46,195 bases of DNA. Source: Alphaproteobacteria bacterium (lineage in GTDB: Bacteria > Pseudomonadota > Alphaproteobacteria > Reyranellales > Reyranellaceae). The stretch spans positions 1 to 46,195 of the forward strand of contig CANJHI010000023.1 in NCBI GenBank assembly GCA_947474005.1, in the 5' to 3' direction. Within the stretch, counting starts at the first letter, position 1, and the number at the start of each line of letters is the position of its first letter. Both the position numbers and the translations under genes were made by a program. Positions 32,320-40,836 of this stretch are shown here, in pieces. A model generated the notes under the pieces. It made no database searches. It worked only from the letters and a program-made list of their open reading frames with translations, and was not told the DNA's origin.

Positions 32320-32703
32320 ATGGCGAACAAGTATCACAATCCCAAATCTGTGGCGCTGGCCGGCAAGTACAGCCTGGGCTGCGAGATTGCGCCCGGTGCG
32401 CGCGTGCTTTTCGTCGCGGGCCAGGTCGGTCTCGACGGCGCGGGCAAGCTGGCCGACGGCATCGAGGCGCAGTGCGACCAGGTCTGGAAGAACATCGGCG
32501 AGGTGCTGAAGGCCGCCGACATGGGCTATGGCGACATCGTCAAGATCACCTCGTTCCTGACCGACAGCCGCTTCATCGCCGCCAACCGGGCGTCGCGCGA
32601 CAAGGTCATCAAGGATCCGTACCCCGCCTCGACTCTTCTGATCATCCAGGGCCTCGCCGATCCCGCCATGCTGGTCGAGATCGAGGTGGTGGCGGCGAAA
32701 TAG
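32320..32703 (+). CDS. Rid/YjgF/YER057c/UK114-family protein without the RidA arginine
   Basis: Trimeric chorismate-mutase-like-fold protein of 127 residues, starting at the ATG at 32320 with GGGAGAA upstream. A start at 32305 lacks this. Family blocks are VLFVAGQVGLDGAGKLADGI, QVWKNIGEVLKAADMGYGDI and VKITSFLTD. In true RidA the late motif contains an arginine (PARxxV) that binds the carboxylate of the imine substrate. Here the same place reads YPASTLLIIQGLAD with Ser instead of Arg. It therefore belongs to a Rid subgroup not expected to have classical 2-aminoacrylate deaminase activity. Confidence 0.85.
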   Translation: MANKYHNPKSVALAGKYSLGCEIAPGARVLFVAGQVGLDGAGKLADGIEAQCDQVWKNIGEVLKAADMGYGDIVKITSFLTDSRFIAANRASRDKVIKDPYPASTLLIIQGLADPAMLVEIEVVAAK

Positions 32704-32828
32704 AAGGGCGTCGGCTTCAGCCCCGGTGTCGCCACCCTGGCGCTCGCCGCGTGGCTGCGGCGGCATTCGCTGGATTGACCGGCAGTGACAAGCACTTGAT
32801 GGTGTCGACGGGCGGTATGGGAAATTCG

Positions 32829-33251
32829 ATGTTCAACAAGCCGTTCTGCGCCGCGCTCTATGCGCTGGCGCTTGCCGTTGTGCCGATCTCCAGTGGGCCA
32901 ATCTCCGGCGCCTGGGCGGCCAATGAGCCCGTCGAGGGCGTCGATGTCTTCATCAAGACGCAGCCGAGCAGCGTCGTGATCATCCAGGTCACGACCAACG
33001 CCAAGGGTGAGTTCACGCTGAAGCGCCTGGGGGTGGGCAAGTACACGATGCAGCTCGGCGGCAAGAACATCGAGGCGGTGAAAGCCGCGGGCGGCGAATG
33101 GACCGTTACGCTGCAGCCCGCCTCCCGGGAACACAAGTCCCTCCCGCCGCAAACCTATGCGGTCAGGGCCGACACCAAGGGCGCCGTGCAGGTCGATCTC
33201 GTCGTCCCGGACGGGCTGGCAATTACCTACGCCGGCAAGCTGACGCGCTGA
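32829..33251 (+). CDS. Small exported protein, carboxypeptidase regulatory-like
   Basis: About 140 residues from the ATG at 32829. Alternative in-frame ATGs are at 32799 and 32817. I chose the last because it gives the cleanest signal peptide (MFNKPFCAALYALALAVVP, cleavage near GAWA) and has GGGAA upstream. The mature part has the short beta-rich pattern TTNAKGEFTLKRLGVGKYTM, which resembles carboxypeptidase regulatory-like or Cna-B-type domains used for binding in the envelope. There are no cysteines after the signal and no enzyme motif. The function is unknown. Confidence 0.65.
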   Translation: MFNKPFCAALYALALAVVPISSGPISGAWAANEPVEGVDVFIKTQPSSVVIIQVTTNAKGEFTLKRLGVGKYTMQLGGKNIEAVKAAGGEWTVTLQPASREHKSLPPQTYAVRADTKGAVQVDLVVPDGLAITYAGKLTR

Positions 33252-33261
33252 GAAACTTTAG

Positions 33262-33405
33262 TGTGCGGCAAAAAGCGAAATCCGTCACTATCTGCCGCAA
33301 ATGACGGACTCCCTCGAAGGGGGTCTCGCCCAACTCAATCCCAGGGTCGGCGCCGTCGCCGGTAATCCCGCCACAGTGTGCGTGTTGCGTGCCAAGGTGT
33401 TGGCA
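33262..33405 (+). pseudogene. Decayed copy of the nadE upstream region and 5' end
   Basis: From 33262 the sequence parallels the region before and at the start of nadE (35245 onward). In both, a CACTAT block and GCC(G)GCAA precede ATG-AC(G/A)-GAC. The first 24 codons encode MTDSLEGGLAQLNPRVG here and MTDTLKVGLAQLNPKVG in nadE, with about 80% identical bases by eye. Similarity fades after about 33375, just before the sulfatase start at 33422. It cannot encode an enzyme. Together with the intact nadE it forms direct repeats on both sides of the sulfatase gene. Confidence 0.8.
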
Positions 33406-33421
33406 ACGGAGAAAACCACGC

Positions 33422-35212
33422 ATGGCCCAGATCCCGGACGATCCCTCCAATCCCTCGCGTCGCGCGGCGATCGTCTCGGGGGCGGCGCTGCTCGGATCGA
33501 CGATCCTCGCCAACATGCCGGCCAACGCGCAATCCGGCCCGGCTTCGGCGCCGCCCGCCGCCGTAGCGGCCATGCCGGCGGGCTACAACATCCTGTTCGT
33601 GCTGGTCGACCAGGAGCACTTCTTCGACAAGTGGCCCTTTCCGGTGCCCGGCCGGGAAGCCATCAAGAAGACGGGCACCAGCTTCCTCAATCATCAGGCG
33701 GCGGCCTGCGTCTGTTCGGCGGCGCGTTCGGTAATCTACACCGGGCAGCACATTCAGCAGACGGGCGTGGCCGACAACCCGCCGAACGTGTGGCAGAAGA
33801 ACCTGCCGACGAACATCGCCACGATCGGACATCGGTTGACGGAGCTCGGCTATCACGCGAGCTATCAGGGCAAGTGGCACATGTCCGTCAATCTCGATCA
33901 GACGTCGGATCCGATCGATGCGCCGATGAAGGACTACCGGAAGATCATTGAAACCTACGGCTTCAAGGACTTCTTCGGCGTCGGCGACCTGATCGACGGG
34001 ACACAGGGCGGCTATGCCTATGACGACACCACGCTGTCCGCGACGCTGACCTGGCTGCGCAAGGATGCCCAGGAGCTGCGAAAGAAGGCGCAGCCCTGGT
34101 ACCTGGCGGTCAACCTCGTCAATCCTCACGACACTATGTACTTCAACTCCGACCTTGCTGATGAAACGGTCCAGGGCGGCCAGCACGCCTTCGCCATCGC
34201 GCGTGCGCCCGATGACGACATCTACCGGGCGCGCTGGGACGTGCCGCTGCCGGTCTCGCGCAATCAGCCGCTCGACCAGCCGGGGCGTCCCCGGGCGCAC
34301 CGCATCTACCAGGCCATCACGAACCTTCAGGTCGGCACGTGGCCCGACGAGGATCGGCGCTGGAAGGCGCTCCAGGACTATTACTTCAATGCCATCCGCG
34401 ACTGCGATCGCAAGATTGAAGCTCTGCTCGAGGCGCTCAAGGGCAACGGCATGGCCGGGAACACTATCGTTATTTTCAGCGCCGACCATGGCGAACTGGG
34501 GGGACACCACCAGCTGCGCAACAAGGGTGCCACGGTCTATCGCCAGCAGAATCATGTCCCCCTGATGATCGTGCACCCGGCTTTTTCCGGCGGAAAACAA
34601 TGCGCGGCCATGACATCGCAACTGGACCTGGTGCCGACGATCATCGGATTGACCGGCCTCGAGGAGAAGGCGCGCGCCAAGGCGGCGGCCGGGCTGAAGG
34701 GAAGGGACTTCTCGGCCATGCTGAAGAGCCCCGAGACGGCCGCCATCGACGCCGTTCGCCCGGCGACCCTGTTCAATTTCGACATGCTGTCGTTCCAGGA
34801 TGCGAGGTGGGCGTCAATGACCATCGACACCAAGCCCTTCAAGGGCCTCGACCGGGCGGGACAGATCGCCGAGCTGAACAAGCATCCGCCCGATTTCAAC
34901 AACCGGATGTCGATCCGCAGCATCTTCGATGGCCGATACCGGTTCGCTCGCTATTTCGCGCCGGTGGCGTTCAACACGCCGGAGACGATGGAGCAGCTGT
35001 TCGCGATGAACGACGTCGAAATCTACGATCATCGCAACGATCCCGAAGAGCTGGACAATCTTGCCCTCGACCCGACGCGCAACGGCGCGCTCATCGCCGC
35101 CCTGAACCAGGAGACCAACCGGCGCATCGCCGAGGAGGTCGGCGTCGACGACGGGCGCTTCCTGCCGATCCGTGACGGCAAATGGCACTTCCCGCCGGCC
35201 AGCGAGAGATAG
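33422..35212 (+). CDS. Tat-exported type I sulfatase / phosphoesterase-family hydrolase
   Basis: Periplasmic metal-dependent hydrolase of 596 residues. The N-terminus has RRAAIVSGAALLGSTILAN, a Tat-like signal ending at ANAQS. The first metal site is FVLVDQEHFFD (one Asp differs from the usual DDxR form). The sulfatase signature is C98-S-A-A-R102, a match to C-x-(P/A)-x-R, so Cys98 could be converted to formylglycine. Other blocks are YQGKWHMSV, and IVIFSADHGELGGHHQLRNK for the second metal-site Asp and His. It starts at 33422, after the decayed nadE copy. The substrate is unknown, and no formylglycine-generating enzyme gene is in the window. Confidence 0.88.
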   Translation: MAQIPDDPSNPSRRAAIVSGAALLGSTILANMPANAQSGPASAPPAAVAAMPAGYNILFVLVDQEHFFDKWPFPVPGREAIKKTGTSFLNHQAAACVCSAARSVIYTGQHIQQTGVADNPPNVWQKNLPTNIATIGHRLTELGYHASYQGKWHMSVNLDQTSDPIDAPMKDYRKIIETYGFKDFFGVGDLIDGTQGGYAYDDTTLSATLTWLRKDAQELRKKAQPWYLAVNLVNPHDTMYFNSDLADETVQGGQHAFAIARAPDDDIYRARWDVPLPVSRNQPLDQPGRPRAHRIYQAITNLQVGTWPDEDRRWKALQDYYFNAIRDCDRKIEALLEALKGNGMAGNTIVIFSADHGELGGHHQLRNKGATVYRQQNHVPLMIVHPAFSGGKQCAAMTSQLDLVPTIIGLTGLEEKARAKAAAGLKGRDFSAMLKSPETAAIDAVRPATLFNFDMLSFQDARWASMTIDTKPFKGLDRAGQIAELNKHPPDFNNRMSIRSIFDGRYRFARYFAPVAFNTPETMEQLFAMNDVEIYDHRNDPEELDNLALDPTRNGALIAALNQETNRRIAEEVGVDDGRFLPIRDGKWHFPPASER

Positions 35213-35284
35213 TCAGGGTTCCGGCGCCCCGCGCGTGAAAGTCTGCTGTGCCGCCAAAAGGAAAACCGGCACTATCGCCGGCAA

Positions 35285-36913
35285 ATGACAGACACCCTCA
35301 AAGTCGGCCTCGCCCAGCTCAATCCCAAGGTCGGCGATGTCGACGGCAATCTCGCCAAGGTGCGGGCGGCGCGTGAGGTGGCGGCAAAGCAGGGTGCCGA
35401 TCTGGTGGTCTGTGCGGAGATGGTGCTGTCGGGCTATTTCCCCGAGGACCTGGTGCTGAAGCCCGCCTTCCAGAAGCGCTGCCACGAGGCGGTCGAGGAG
35501 CTGCGCGCCGACACCGCCCGGGGCGGGCCGGCGATCCTGGTGACGACGCCATGGCGTGAGGACGACAAGCTCTACAACGCCATCATCGCGCTCGATAAGG
35601 GAGAGATCATCGGCAAGCGCTACAAGGTCGACCTGCCGAACTACGGCGTGTTCGACGACAAGCGCGTTTTTACGCCCGGCCCGATGCCGGGGCCGATCGT
35701 CTTCAACGGTGTGCGCATCGGCGTGCCGATCTGCGAGGACGTGTGGACGCCCGACGTCGTCGAATGCATCGCCGAAACCGGCGGCGAGATCCTGCTGGTG
35801 CCCAACGGCTCGCCTTATGAAGTGGGCAAGTTCGACGTGCGCGTGCAGCACGGCGTGAAGCGCGTCGTCGAGAGCGGCCTGCCGTTGGTCTATGTGAACC
35901 AGGTGGGCGGCCAGGACGAGGTTGTCTACGACGGGGGCTCGTTCGCGCTGGGCGCCGACCGCAAGCTCAAGGTCAAGCTCGCCTCGTTCCGCGAGGAGGT
36001 CGCCACGGTCGAGTTCCGCCGCGAGGCCGGCAAGTGGGAGTGCCGGCCCGGCCCCATGGCGCCGGAGCTGACGCAGATCGAATCGATCTACCAGGCGATG
36101 GTGCTGGGGCTCGGCGACTACGTGAACAAGACGGGCTTTCCCTCCGTCGTCATCGGCCTGTCGGGCGGCGTCGATTCGGCACTGACGGCGGCGGTGGCCG
36201 CCGACGCGCTGGGGGCGGCCCGTGTGCATGCCATCATGATGCCGTCGCCCTACACCAGCCGGGAGTCGCTGGAGGATGCCGAGGCGTGCGCGAAGGCGAT
36301 CGGCATCAAGTACGATACCGTGAGCATCGAGCCCGCGATGAACGCGTTCCGCGCCATGCTAAAACCGCTGTTCGGCAACCGGCCCGAGGACGTCACCGAG
36401 GAGAACATCCAGAGCCGCGCCCGCGGCGTCACCCTGATGGCGGTGTCGAACAAGCTGGGCGGCATGGTGCTGACGACCGGCAACAAGTCGGAAATGGCGA
36501 TGGGCTACGCCACGCTCTATGGCGACATGAACGGCGGCTACAACGTGCTCAAGGACGTTTACAAGACGACGGTGTTCGAGCTCTGCAAGTGGCGCAACCA
36601 GCAGGGCAGGGTGATCCCGGAACGCATCCTCACCAAGCCGCCCTCGGCCGAACTCAGGCCCGACCAGAAAGACGAGGATTCGCTGCCGCCGTATCCAATC
36701 CTCGACGCCATCCTGAAGGGCCTGATCGAACGCGACCTCGATGCCACGGCGTTGGCCGCCGAAGGCCACGACCTCGCCACCGTGAACCGCGTCTGGCGCC
36801 TGCTCGAAGGCGCCGAATACAAGCGCCGCCAGGCTCCGCCGGGTGTAAAGATCACCTCACGCCTGATAAGCCGCGAGCGGCGCTACCCGATCGTGAACGG
36901 GTTCAGAGGATAA
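35285..36913 (+). CDS. nadE: Glutamine-dependent NAD+ synthetase
   Basis: Two-domain cytoplasmic enzyme of 542 residues that converts nicotinate adenine dinucleotide to NAD with ATP and glutamine. The N-terminal nitrilase-type glutaminase has its triad: Glu45 (CAEMVLSGYF), Lys114 (YKVDLPNYGVFDDKRVF) and Cys150 (VPICEDVW). The C-terminal synthetase has the pyrophosphatase loop SGGVDSA at 293-299 and the region TTGNKSEMAMGYATLYGD. The C-terminal PPSAELRPDQKDEDSLPPY is standard. The start ATG at 35285 is the same relative position as in the upstream decayed copy. A TTG-started small gene follows 23 bases later. Confidence 0.95.
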   Translation: MTDTLKVGLAQLNPKVGDVDGNLAKVRAAREVAAKQGADLVVCAEMVLSGYFPEDLVLKPAFQKRCHEAVEELRADTARGGPAILVTTPWREDDKLYNAIIALDKGEIIGKRYKVDLPNYGVFDDKRVFTPGPMPGPIVFNGVRIGVPICEDVWTPDVVECIAETGGEILLVPNGSPYEVGKFDVRVQHGVKRVVESGLPLVYVNQVGGQDEVVYDGGSFALGADRKLKVKLASFREEVATVEFRREAGKWECRPGPMAPELTQIESIYQAMVLGLGDYVNKTGFPSVVIGLSGGVDSALTAAVAADALGAARVHAIMMPSPYTSRESLEDAEACAKAIGIKYDTVSIEPAMNAFRAMLKPLFGNRPEDVTEENIQSRARGVTLMAVSNKLGGMVLTTGNKSEMAMGYATLYGDMNGGYNVLKDVYKTTVFELCKWRNQQGRVIPERILTKPPSAELRPDQKDEDSLPPYPILDAILKGLIERDLDATALAAEGHDLATVNRVWRLLEGAEYKRRQAPPGVKITSRLISRERRYPIVNGFRG

Positions 36914-36936
36914 CAAGACTTTTGCGGGAGGCGATA

Positions 36937-37170
36937 TTGGGCAGGACACAACTACTTTTGCTCGGCTGGTTCTGTCTGCTCATCAACGGCTACGAGGCCG
37001 GATCGGCTTTGATGACGGGTCGCATCAGCGGCCTGGCCAGTTACTCGAACCCGGATCCGCCGACGTGGGCGGCAAGGCCGGGGACATTCATGGTCTTCCT
37101 GGTTTTCTATCTGGCGCTTTGCGGCCTCGGGATCTTCCTCATCCTCAAGGCACGAAACGCCCCGCGATAG
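36937..37170 (+). CDS. Small two-helix membrane protein
   Basis: Protein of 77 residues with a TTG start at 36937 that has GGGAGG at 36926-36931. Two hydrophobic segments are present: LLLLGWFCLLING near the N-terminus and MVFLVFYLALCGLGIFLIL near the C-terminus, joined by a short hydrophilic loop with NPDPPTWAARPG. I recognise no family. It is downstream of nadE by 23 bases and probably shares its transcript. The function is unknown. Confidence 0.7.
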   Translation: MGRTQLLLLGWFCLLINGYEAGSALMTGRISGLASYSNPDPPTWAARPGTFMVFLVFYLALCGLGIFLILKARNAPR

Positions 37171-37188
37171 GCGTGACAGACAGGTCGA

Positions 37189-37467
37189 TCAGGCCCGGCG
37201 GCGCAGGCGGTTTCGCCTTGGCTTCTTGATGATCCGCGGCAGGCTGTCGATGTAGGCCACGGCCTCGCCCACGGTCGGGAGCTGCTTGGCCTTCGCTGTG
37301 GAGATTTCGATTTGGAAGGCGTCCTCGAACGCCATGGCCAGTTCGACCGTGTCGAGGCTGTCGGCGCCCAGGTCTTCGGCGAACCGCGACTGTTCCGTGA
37401 TCGGCCCGCGTGCCGAGCCGAGATGCTCTTCGACGATCTTCTTCACGCGATCAAAGGTGTCGGACAC
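37189..37467 (-). CDS. Second acyl carrier protein, with a basic tail
   Basis: Carrier protein of 92 residues from the GTG at 37467 (MSDTFDRVKKIVEEHL), preceded by GGAGG. The modification site is Ser37 in EDLGADSLDTVELAMAFED, almost the consensus of fatty-acid AcpP. The last 17 residues (PRIIKKPRRNRLRRRA) are strongly basic, which is unusual for this acidic family and might anchor it to membranes, nucleic acid or a partner. No fatty-acid synthase genes adjoin it. It is convergent with the small membrane protein gene. Confidence 0.9.
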   Translation of the reverse strand: MSDTFDRVKKIVEEHLGSARGPITEQSRFAEDLGADSLDTVELAMAFEDAFQIEISTAKAKQLPTVGEAVAYIDSLPRIIKKPRRNRLRRRA

Positions 37468-37607
37468 GACACACCTCCATAGTCCCTGGCTTCTCAACGA
37501 AGCGCAGCCTGACGGGGTTGCAGGCCAGTGCCCCTACAGGGGCCACGATTGTTTGACTTTTGTAAGACGGTGGCTGGGCGTGTTGCGATTGAGTTGCAAG
37601 ACGAACC

Positions 37608-38099
37608 TCATTCCCCGTGGACGACGACGTTGAACCCTTCGTCGGGTGTCGGCGGAACGAAGTACTTCGTGAACAGCTCGTAGTCGGCGTCGCTCGCCTG
37701 GTAGGGATGCTCGCCAGCGGCGTTGCGCGCGCGCAGCCGGCGCTTGCAGTCCTCGTCCGGGACATCGAGGAAATGCAGTTCGTGGGCGGCGCCCGAGTCG
37801 TCGATCAGCGTCCGCATCCAGCGGCGGATGGCGAGCGTGTTGGCCTGGAAATCGAGCACCACCGACAGGCCGGCCTTCAGCAGCGAGACGACATGCGGGC
37901 CCATGGCCGCGCGGACGCGGGCCGAATAGCGGCTGTAGTCCTCGATGGTCTTCAGCTCGTCGGGGAACAGCGTCGCGTTCCAATGATCCTCGCTGATGAG
38001 GACCGTGCCGGGGCGCGCCGCCAGCCGTTTGGCGAGCGTGGATTTGCCGGCGGCGATCTTGCCGCACAGGAGATGGAGGGTCGGTGGGGACTTCGACAT
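37608..38099 (-). CDS. P-loop kinase-like ATPase
   Basis: Soluble nucleoside-kinase-fold protein of 163 residues. Walker A is GKIAAGKST (residues 13-21), close to the start. The segment GTVLISEDHWNATLFPDEL is of the kind found in zeta-toxin-like and AAA_33 kinases, and VVLDFQANTLAIRRWMR gives the region of the catalytic Asp. Near the end, LDVPDEDCKRRLRARN acts as the LID-type arginine region. Such proteins phosphorylate small molecules or RNA. No antitoxin-like partner gene is adjacent, so a toxin role is not supported. It is divergent from the DUF4239 gene with 19 bases between starts. Confidence 0.8.
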   Translation of the reverse strand: MSKSPPTLHLLCGKIAAGKSTLAKRLAARPGTVLISEDHWNATLFPDELKTIEDYSRYSARVRAAMGPHVVSLLKAGLSVVLDFQANTLAIRRWMRTLIDDSGAAHELHFLDVPDEDCKRRLRARNAAGEHPYQASDADYELFTKYFVPPTPDEGFNVVVHGE

Positions 38100-38118
38100 T
38101 TTGGGCCTGACAGCTTAA

Positions 38119-38979
38119 ATGATGATCGCCGAGTCGGCCGCGGCCAGCAAGTCAGCTGCGACGAACAATGAAGAAAGACCGTCGCCGATGATCGTGCCCT
38201 CCGTTCTGATCGCCCTGGCCATCCTGTGTATCGTCTTCGGCTGCGCCATGCTGGGCATGCTGCTCAGCCGGCGGCTGCCGTCCGAACATCTGAGCACGGA
38301 AGCGAAGGCGACGATCTCGGTTGCCATGGCCGTGGTCGGCACCATGACGGCGCTGGTCCTCGGCTTCCTGATTTCCGCCGCCAACAGTTCGTTCAACGCA
38401 CGCAACGCCACCATCTCCCTCCTCTCGTCGAACATCAGCCAGCTCGACGGGCTGCTGCGCCGCTATGGGCCCGAGACCGCCCCCATCCGGGAGAGCCTGC
38501 AGCGATTCACCGCGCAAGAGATCGAAGGCCTTTTCTCGGACAAGCCGAGCGGCCAGTGGAAGGGGGACAGTCCGGAGGCCGCCCGGTCGCTCGACGCCGT
38601 CGAGGATGGGCTCCTGGCGCTCAAGCCCGGAGATGATCGCCAGCGGTGGCTGGGTGCCGAGTCGTTGCGGCTGGCGGCGGCCTTGTCCGCGTCGCGTTCG
38701 CTTCTGGTCCAGCAGAATACGCACTCGCTGCCGCTGCCGTTCGTCGGCGTGGTCGTGATGTGGCTGGCCGTCATCTTCGGCAGCTTCGGCCTGTTCGCGC
38801 CGCGCAATACCACGACCGTCGTCGCCCTGTTCTTCAGCGTCCTGGCGGTGTCGATGGCCTTCAAGCTCCTGCTCGATCTGGACAACCCCTTCGACCGCGG
38901 CGTTCGCCTGACGCCGCCGCCGATCCGCATTTCGAGCGAGCCGTTGCGCCATACGCTGGACACGATCCGCCAGAAATGA
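38119..38979 (+). CDS. DUF4239-family (bestrophin-like) membrane protein
   Basis: Inner-membrane protein of 286 residues with four predicted helices: about 25-45 (IVPSVLIALAILCIVFGCAM), 65-90 (TISVAMAVVGTMTALVLGF), 205-225 and 232-252. Between the pairs is a long cytoplasmic or periplasmic helical region with the conserved FNARNATISLLSSNISQLDG and YGPETAPIRESLQRF. Family PF14023 is sometimes linked to bestrophin-type anion channels, but no function is proven. The start may instead be the ATG at 38188 (MIVPSVLIA), which removes a hydrophilic N-terminus. Confidence 0.82.
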   Translation: MMIAESAAASKSAATNNEERPSPMIVPSVLIALAILCIVFGCAMLGMLLSRRLPSEHLSTEAKATISVAMAVVGTMTALVLGFLISAANSSFNARNATISLLSSNISQLDGLLRRYGPETAPIRESLQRFTAQEIEGLFSDKPSGQWKGDSPEAARSLDAVEDGLLALKPGDDRQRWLGAESLRLAAALSASRSLLVQQNTHSLPLPFVGVVVMWLAVIFGSFGLFAPRNTTTVVALFFSVLAVSMAFKLLLDLDNPFDRGVRLTPPPIRISSEPLRHTLDTIRQK

Positions 38980-39012
38980 TCCACCAGTAGGCCGCAGGAC
39001 CGTAACAGCCGC

Positions 39013-39855
39013 TCAGCGTTTCGGGGTGCGCCCGCGGATGCGGTCGAAGCCTTGCTTGATGGCGGCGAAGCGCTTTTCGACCAACGGCTCGAATTCGAGC
39101 TCGGTGAAGATATAGGGCCAGTCGTTTTCGATGCCCTCGCGGACGAGTTCGCCGACATAGAGGGGATCGACGCCGCCGGCAACGCGTTCCCGGACCATCT
39201 TGATCCGCTCGGCGATCGGCCCCGACGTCGGCACCTCACGGAACGTGCCTTCCCTTTCGAAGCGCTTGGGAAGATTGCGTCCCGACGTCATGATTTCGGT
39301 GCGGACGAACCCCGGACACAGCACCGAGACACCGATCCCGCGCGGCGCCAGTTCGGGCCGCAGCCCCTCGGACAGGGCCACGACGCCATACTTGGAGACT
39401 TCGTAGGCGTGGTTGCCGCTGGCGATGAGGCCGGCGATCGACGCGGTGGAGACGATGTGTCCGCCCTCGCCATGCTGGTCGATCAAGCGCCAGAAAATCT
39501 CGATGCCCCAGACGGTCGCCATCAGGTTGACGCCCAGCGTCCAGTTCCACGACGCGTCGGTCCACCCGCCGCTGCCGACGCCCGCGTTGTTCACGAGGAT
39601 ATGGACCTTGCCATAGCGGGCCGTGGTGGCCTCCGCGGCCGCCGCGAGTTCGGCTTTGAGCGAAACGTCTGCTTTCACGGCATCGACATCGACGTTGGTG
39701 AGCCTGAGTTGCTTGAGCGCGGCGGACAGCGCGTCTTCCTCGATGTCGCACAGCATGACCTTCGCCCCCGCCTGGGCGAGCGCGGTCGCGATCCCGAGGC
39801 CAATGCCTGACGCGGCACCGGTCACGAACGCGGTCTTTCCAGCGAGTTCCTTCAT
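39013..39855 (-). CDS. Short-chain dehydrogenase/reductase
   Basis: Classical SDR of 280 residues from the ATG at 39855, which has GGGGGAG upstream; a start at 39876 would precede that site. The cofactor loop is TGAASGIG (12-19). Asp at the end of the second strand (MLCDIEE) suggests NAD over NADP. NNAG is at 89-92. The catalytic residues are Ser139, Tyr151 and Lys155 (YEVSK). The substrate is unknown. The maleate-isomerase-like gene lies upstream on the same strand with about 160 bases between, so co-transcription is uncertain. Confidence 0.9.
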   Translation of the reverse strand: MKELAGKTAFVTGAASGIGLGIATALAQAGAKVMLCDIEEDALSAALKQLRLTNVDVDAVKADVSLKAELAAAAEATTARYGKVHILVNNAGVGSGGWTDASWNWTLGVNLMATVWGIEIFWRLIDQHGEGGHIVSTASIAGLIASGNHAYEVSKYGVVALSEGLRPELAPRGIGVSVLCPGFVRTEIMTSGRNLPKRFEREGTFREVPTSGPIAERIKMVRERVAGGVDPLYVGELVREGIENDWPYIFTELEFEPLVEKRFAAIKQGFDRIRGRTPKR

Positions 39856-40017
39856 GGCACTTTCTCCCCCGTGCAAGCGTCTTTGCGGTCATCGCCAGTC
39901 TTGCGAATTCACCGCCAGGATCAATTTTGAAACTTGCACCAGGGTCAAATAGTTGCGTAGGTTCGATTATCCGCTGGCCTCAAGGCGCGGACGTTTCCCC
40001 ATGATTCGCCAGCATGA

Positions 40018-40836
40018 TCAGATCCTCAGCAGGTTGCCGTAGCCCGCAACAGGCGTCCTGACGCCTGACAGCCGGAGGCAATGCCAGAGGCTCGCCTGGT
40101 TGGCCGAGATCACCGGGCGCCCGAGGTCCTGCTCCAGCGTCTCGAGGATCGCCACGCAGCGAAAGCCGGTGCCGCCGATCAGCACGCCGTCGGCCGAGGC
40201 GGGGCAGGCGGCGCGGATCTGGGCATAGAGCGGCTCGACCTCCTGCTCGAAGCCCATGCCGTGGCCATAGAGATCGCCCGGCGGCACGTCGCGCCACTTG
40301 CGGCCGGGGTCCATGCGATGATGCCCGGCGGGCGCCAGCCCGTGATCGGTGTAGTAGCGAACGGCCGCGCCGACCGTGTCGTCGGGAAACCACGGCGGCA
40401 GCACCAGGAACGGCCGCTTCACGCCGGAAGCCCTGAGCGCTGCCATCGTATCGAGGCCGTTGGTCGTGACCTTCGCGTCCTTGGCGAGGGTGCCGGCGCC
40501 CAGCACCGTGGAGATGCCCGACGCGGTGGCCTCGTCCCAGCCCGTGCCGCCGACCACGCTGCTCGTGGTGTGGCCGAGCACGACGGCGGTGAGGCGCATG
40601 GCGGCGAACTGCTTCGCCCCGCGCAGCAGATCGTTGGCGAGATCGACGCCCGCCTTGTCCGCCCGCCAGCGCGCCCACGGCGCGCCCGCCGATACGCGGG
40701 CGGCATGCACCGAGACGCCTGAAGGCGCCATCGCCGCCCATTCCGCTTCCGGCACGGCTTCGCCGCCGACGATGAACATGCCGATCCGGGCTCGCCAGCC
40801 CCAGTTATCTTTCGCGAGGGTCGTTTCGTTGGTCAT
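40018..40836 (-). CDS. Maleate-isomerase/arylmalonate-decarboxylase-like protein without catalytic Cys
   Basis: Protein of 272 residues with the two-domain Asp/Glu-racemase fold. The family blocks are ARIGMFIVGGEAVPEAEW at the N-terminus, then LGHTTSSVVGG (88-97) and GVLIGGTGFRCVAILETLEQ (217-236), followed by GRPVISANQASLWHCLRLSG. In maleate cis-trans isomerases and arylmalonate decarboxylases the two middle blocks carry catalytic cysteines (ACTSGS and SCTNLR types). Here the equivalent places are Gly-His and Gly-Gly. Either the reaction differs or the protein is a binding protein. The rest is intact, so it does not look like a decaying gene. Confidence 0.8.
   Translation of the reverse strand: MTNETTLAKDNWGWRARIGMFIVGGEAVPEAEWAAMAPSGVSVHAARVSAGAPWARWRADKAGVDLANDLLRGAKQFAAMRLTAVVLGHTTSSVVGGTGWDEATASGISTVLGAGTLAKDAKVTTNGLDTMAALRASGVKRPFLVLPPWFPDDTVGAAVRYYTDHGLAPAGHHRMDPGRKWRDVPPGDLYGHGMGFEQEVEPLYAQIRAACPASADGVLIGGTGFRCVAILETLEQDLGRPVISANQASLWHCLRLSGVRTPVAGYGNLLRI

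Noticed and set aside
33301..33951. Plus-strand frame of about 216 codons beginning with the nadE-like start
   Set aside because: Only the first 24 or so codons resemble nadE. The rest is the sulfatase gene read in another frame.
37608..38099. Toxin-antitoxin system (zeta-like kinase)
   Set aside because: Only a kinase fold with Walker A is seen. No small antitoxin-like gene is adjacent on the same strand.
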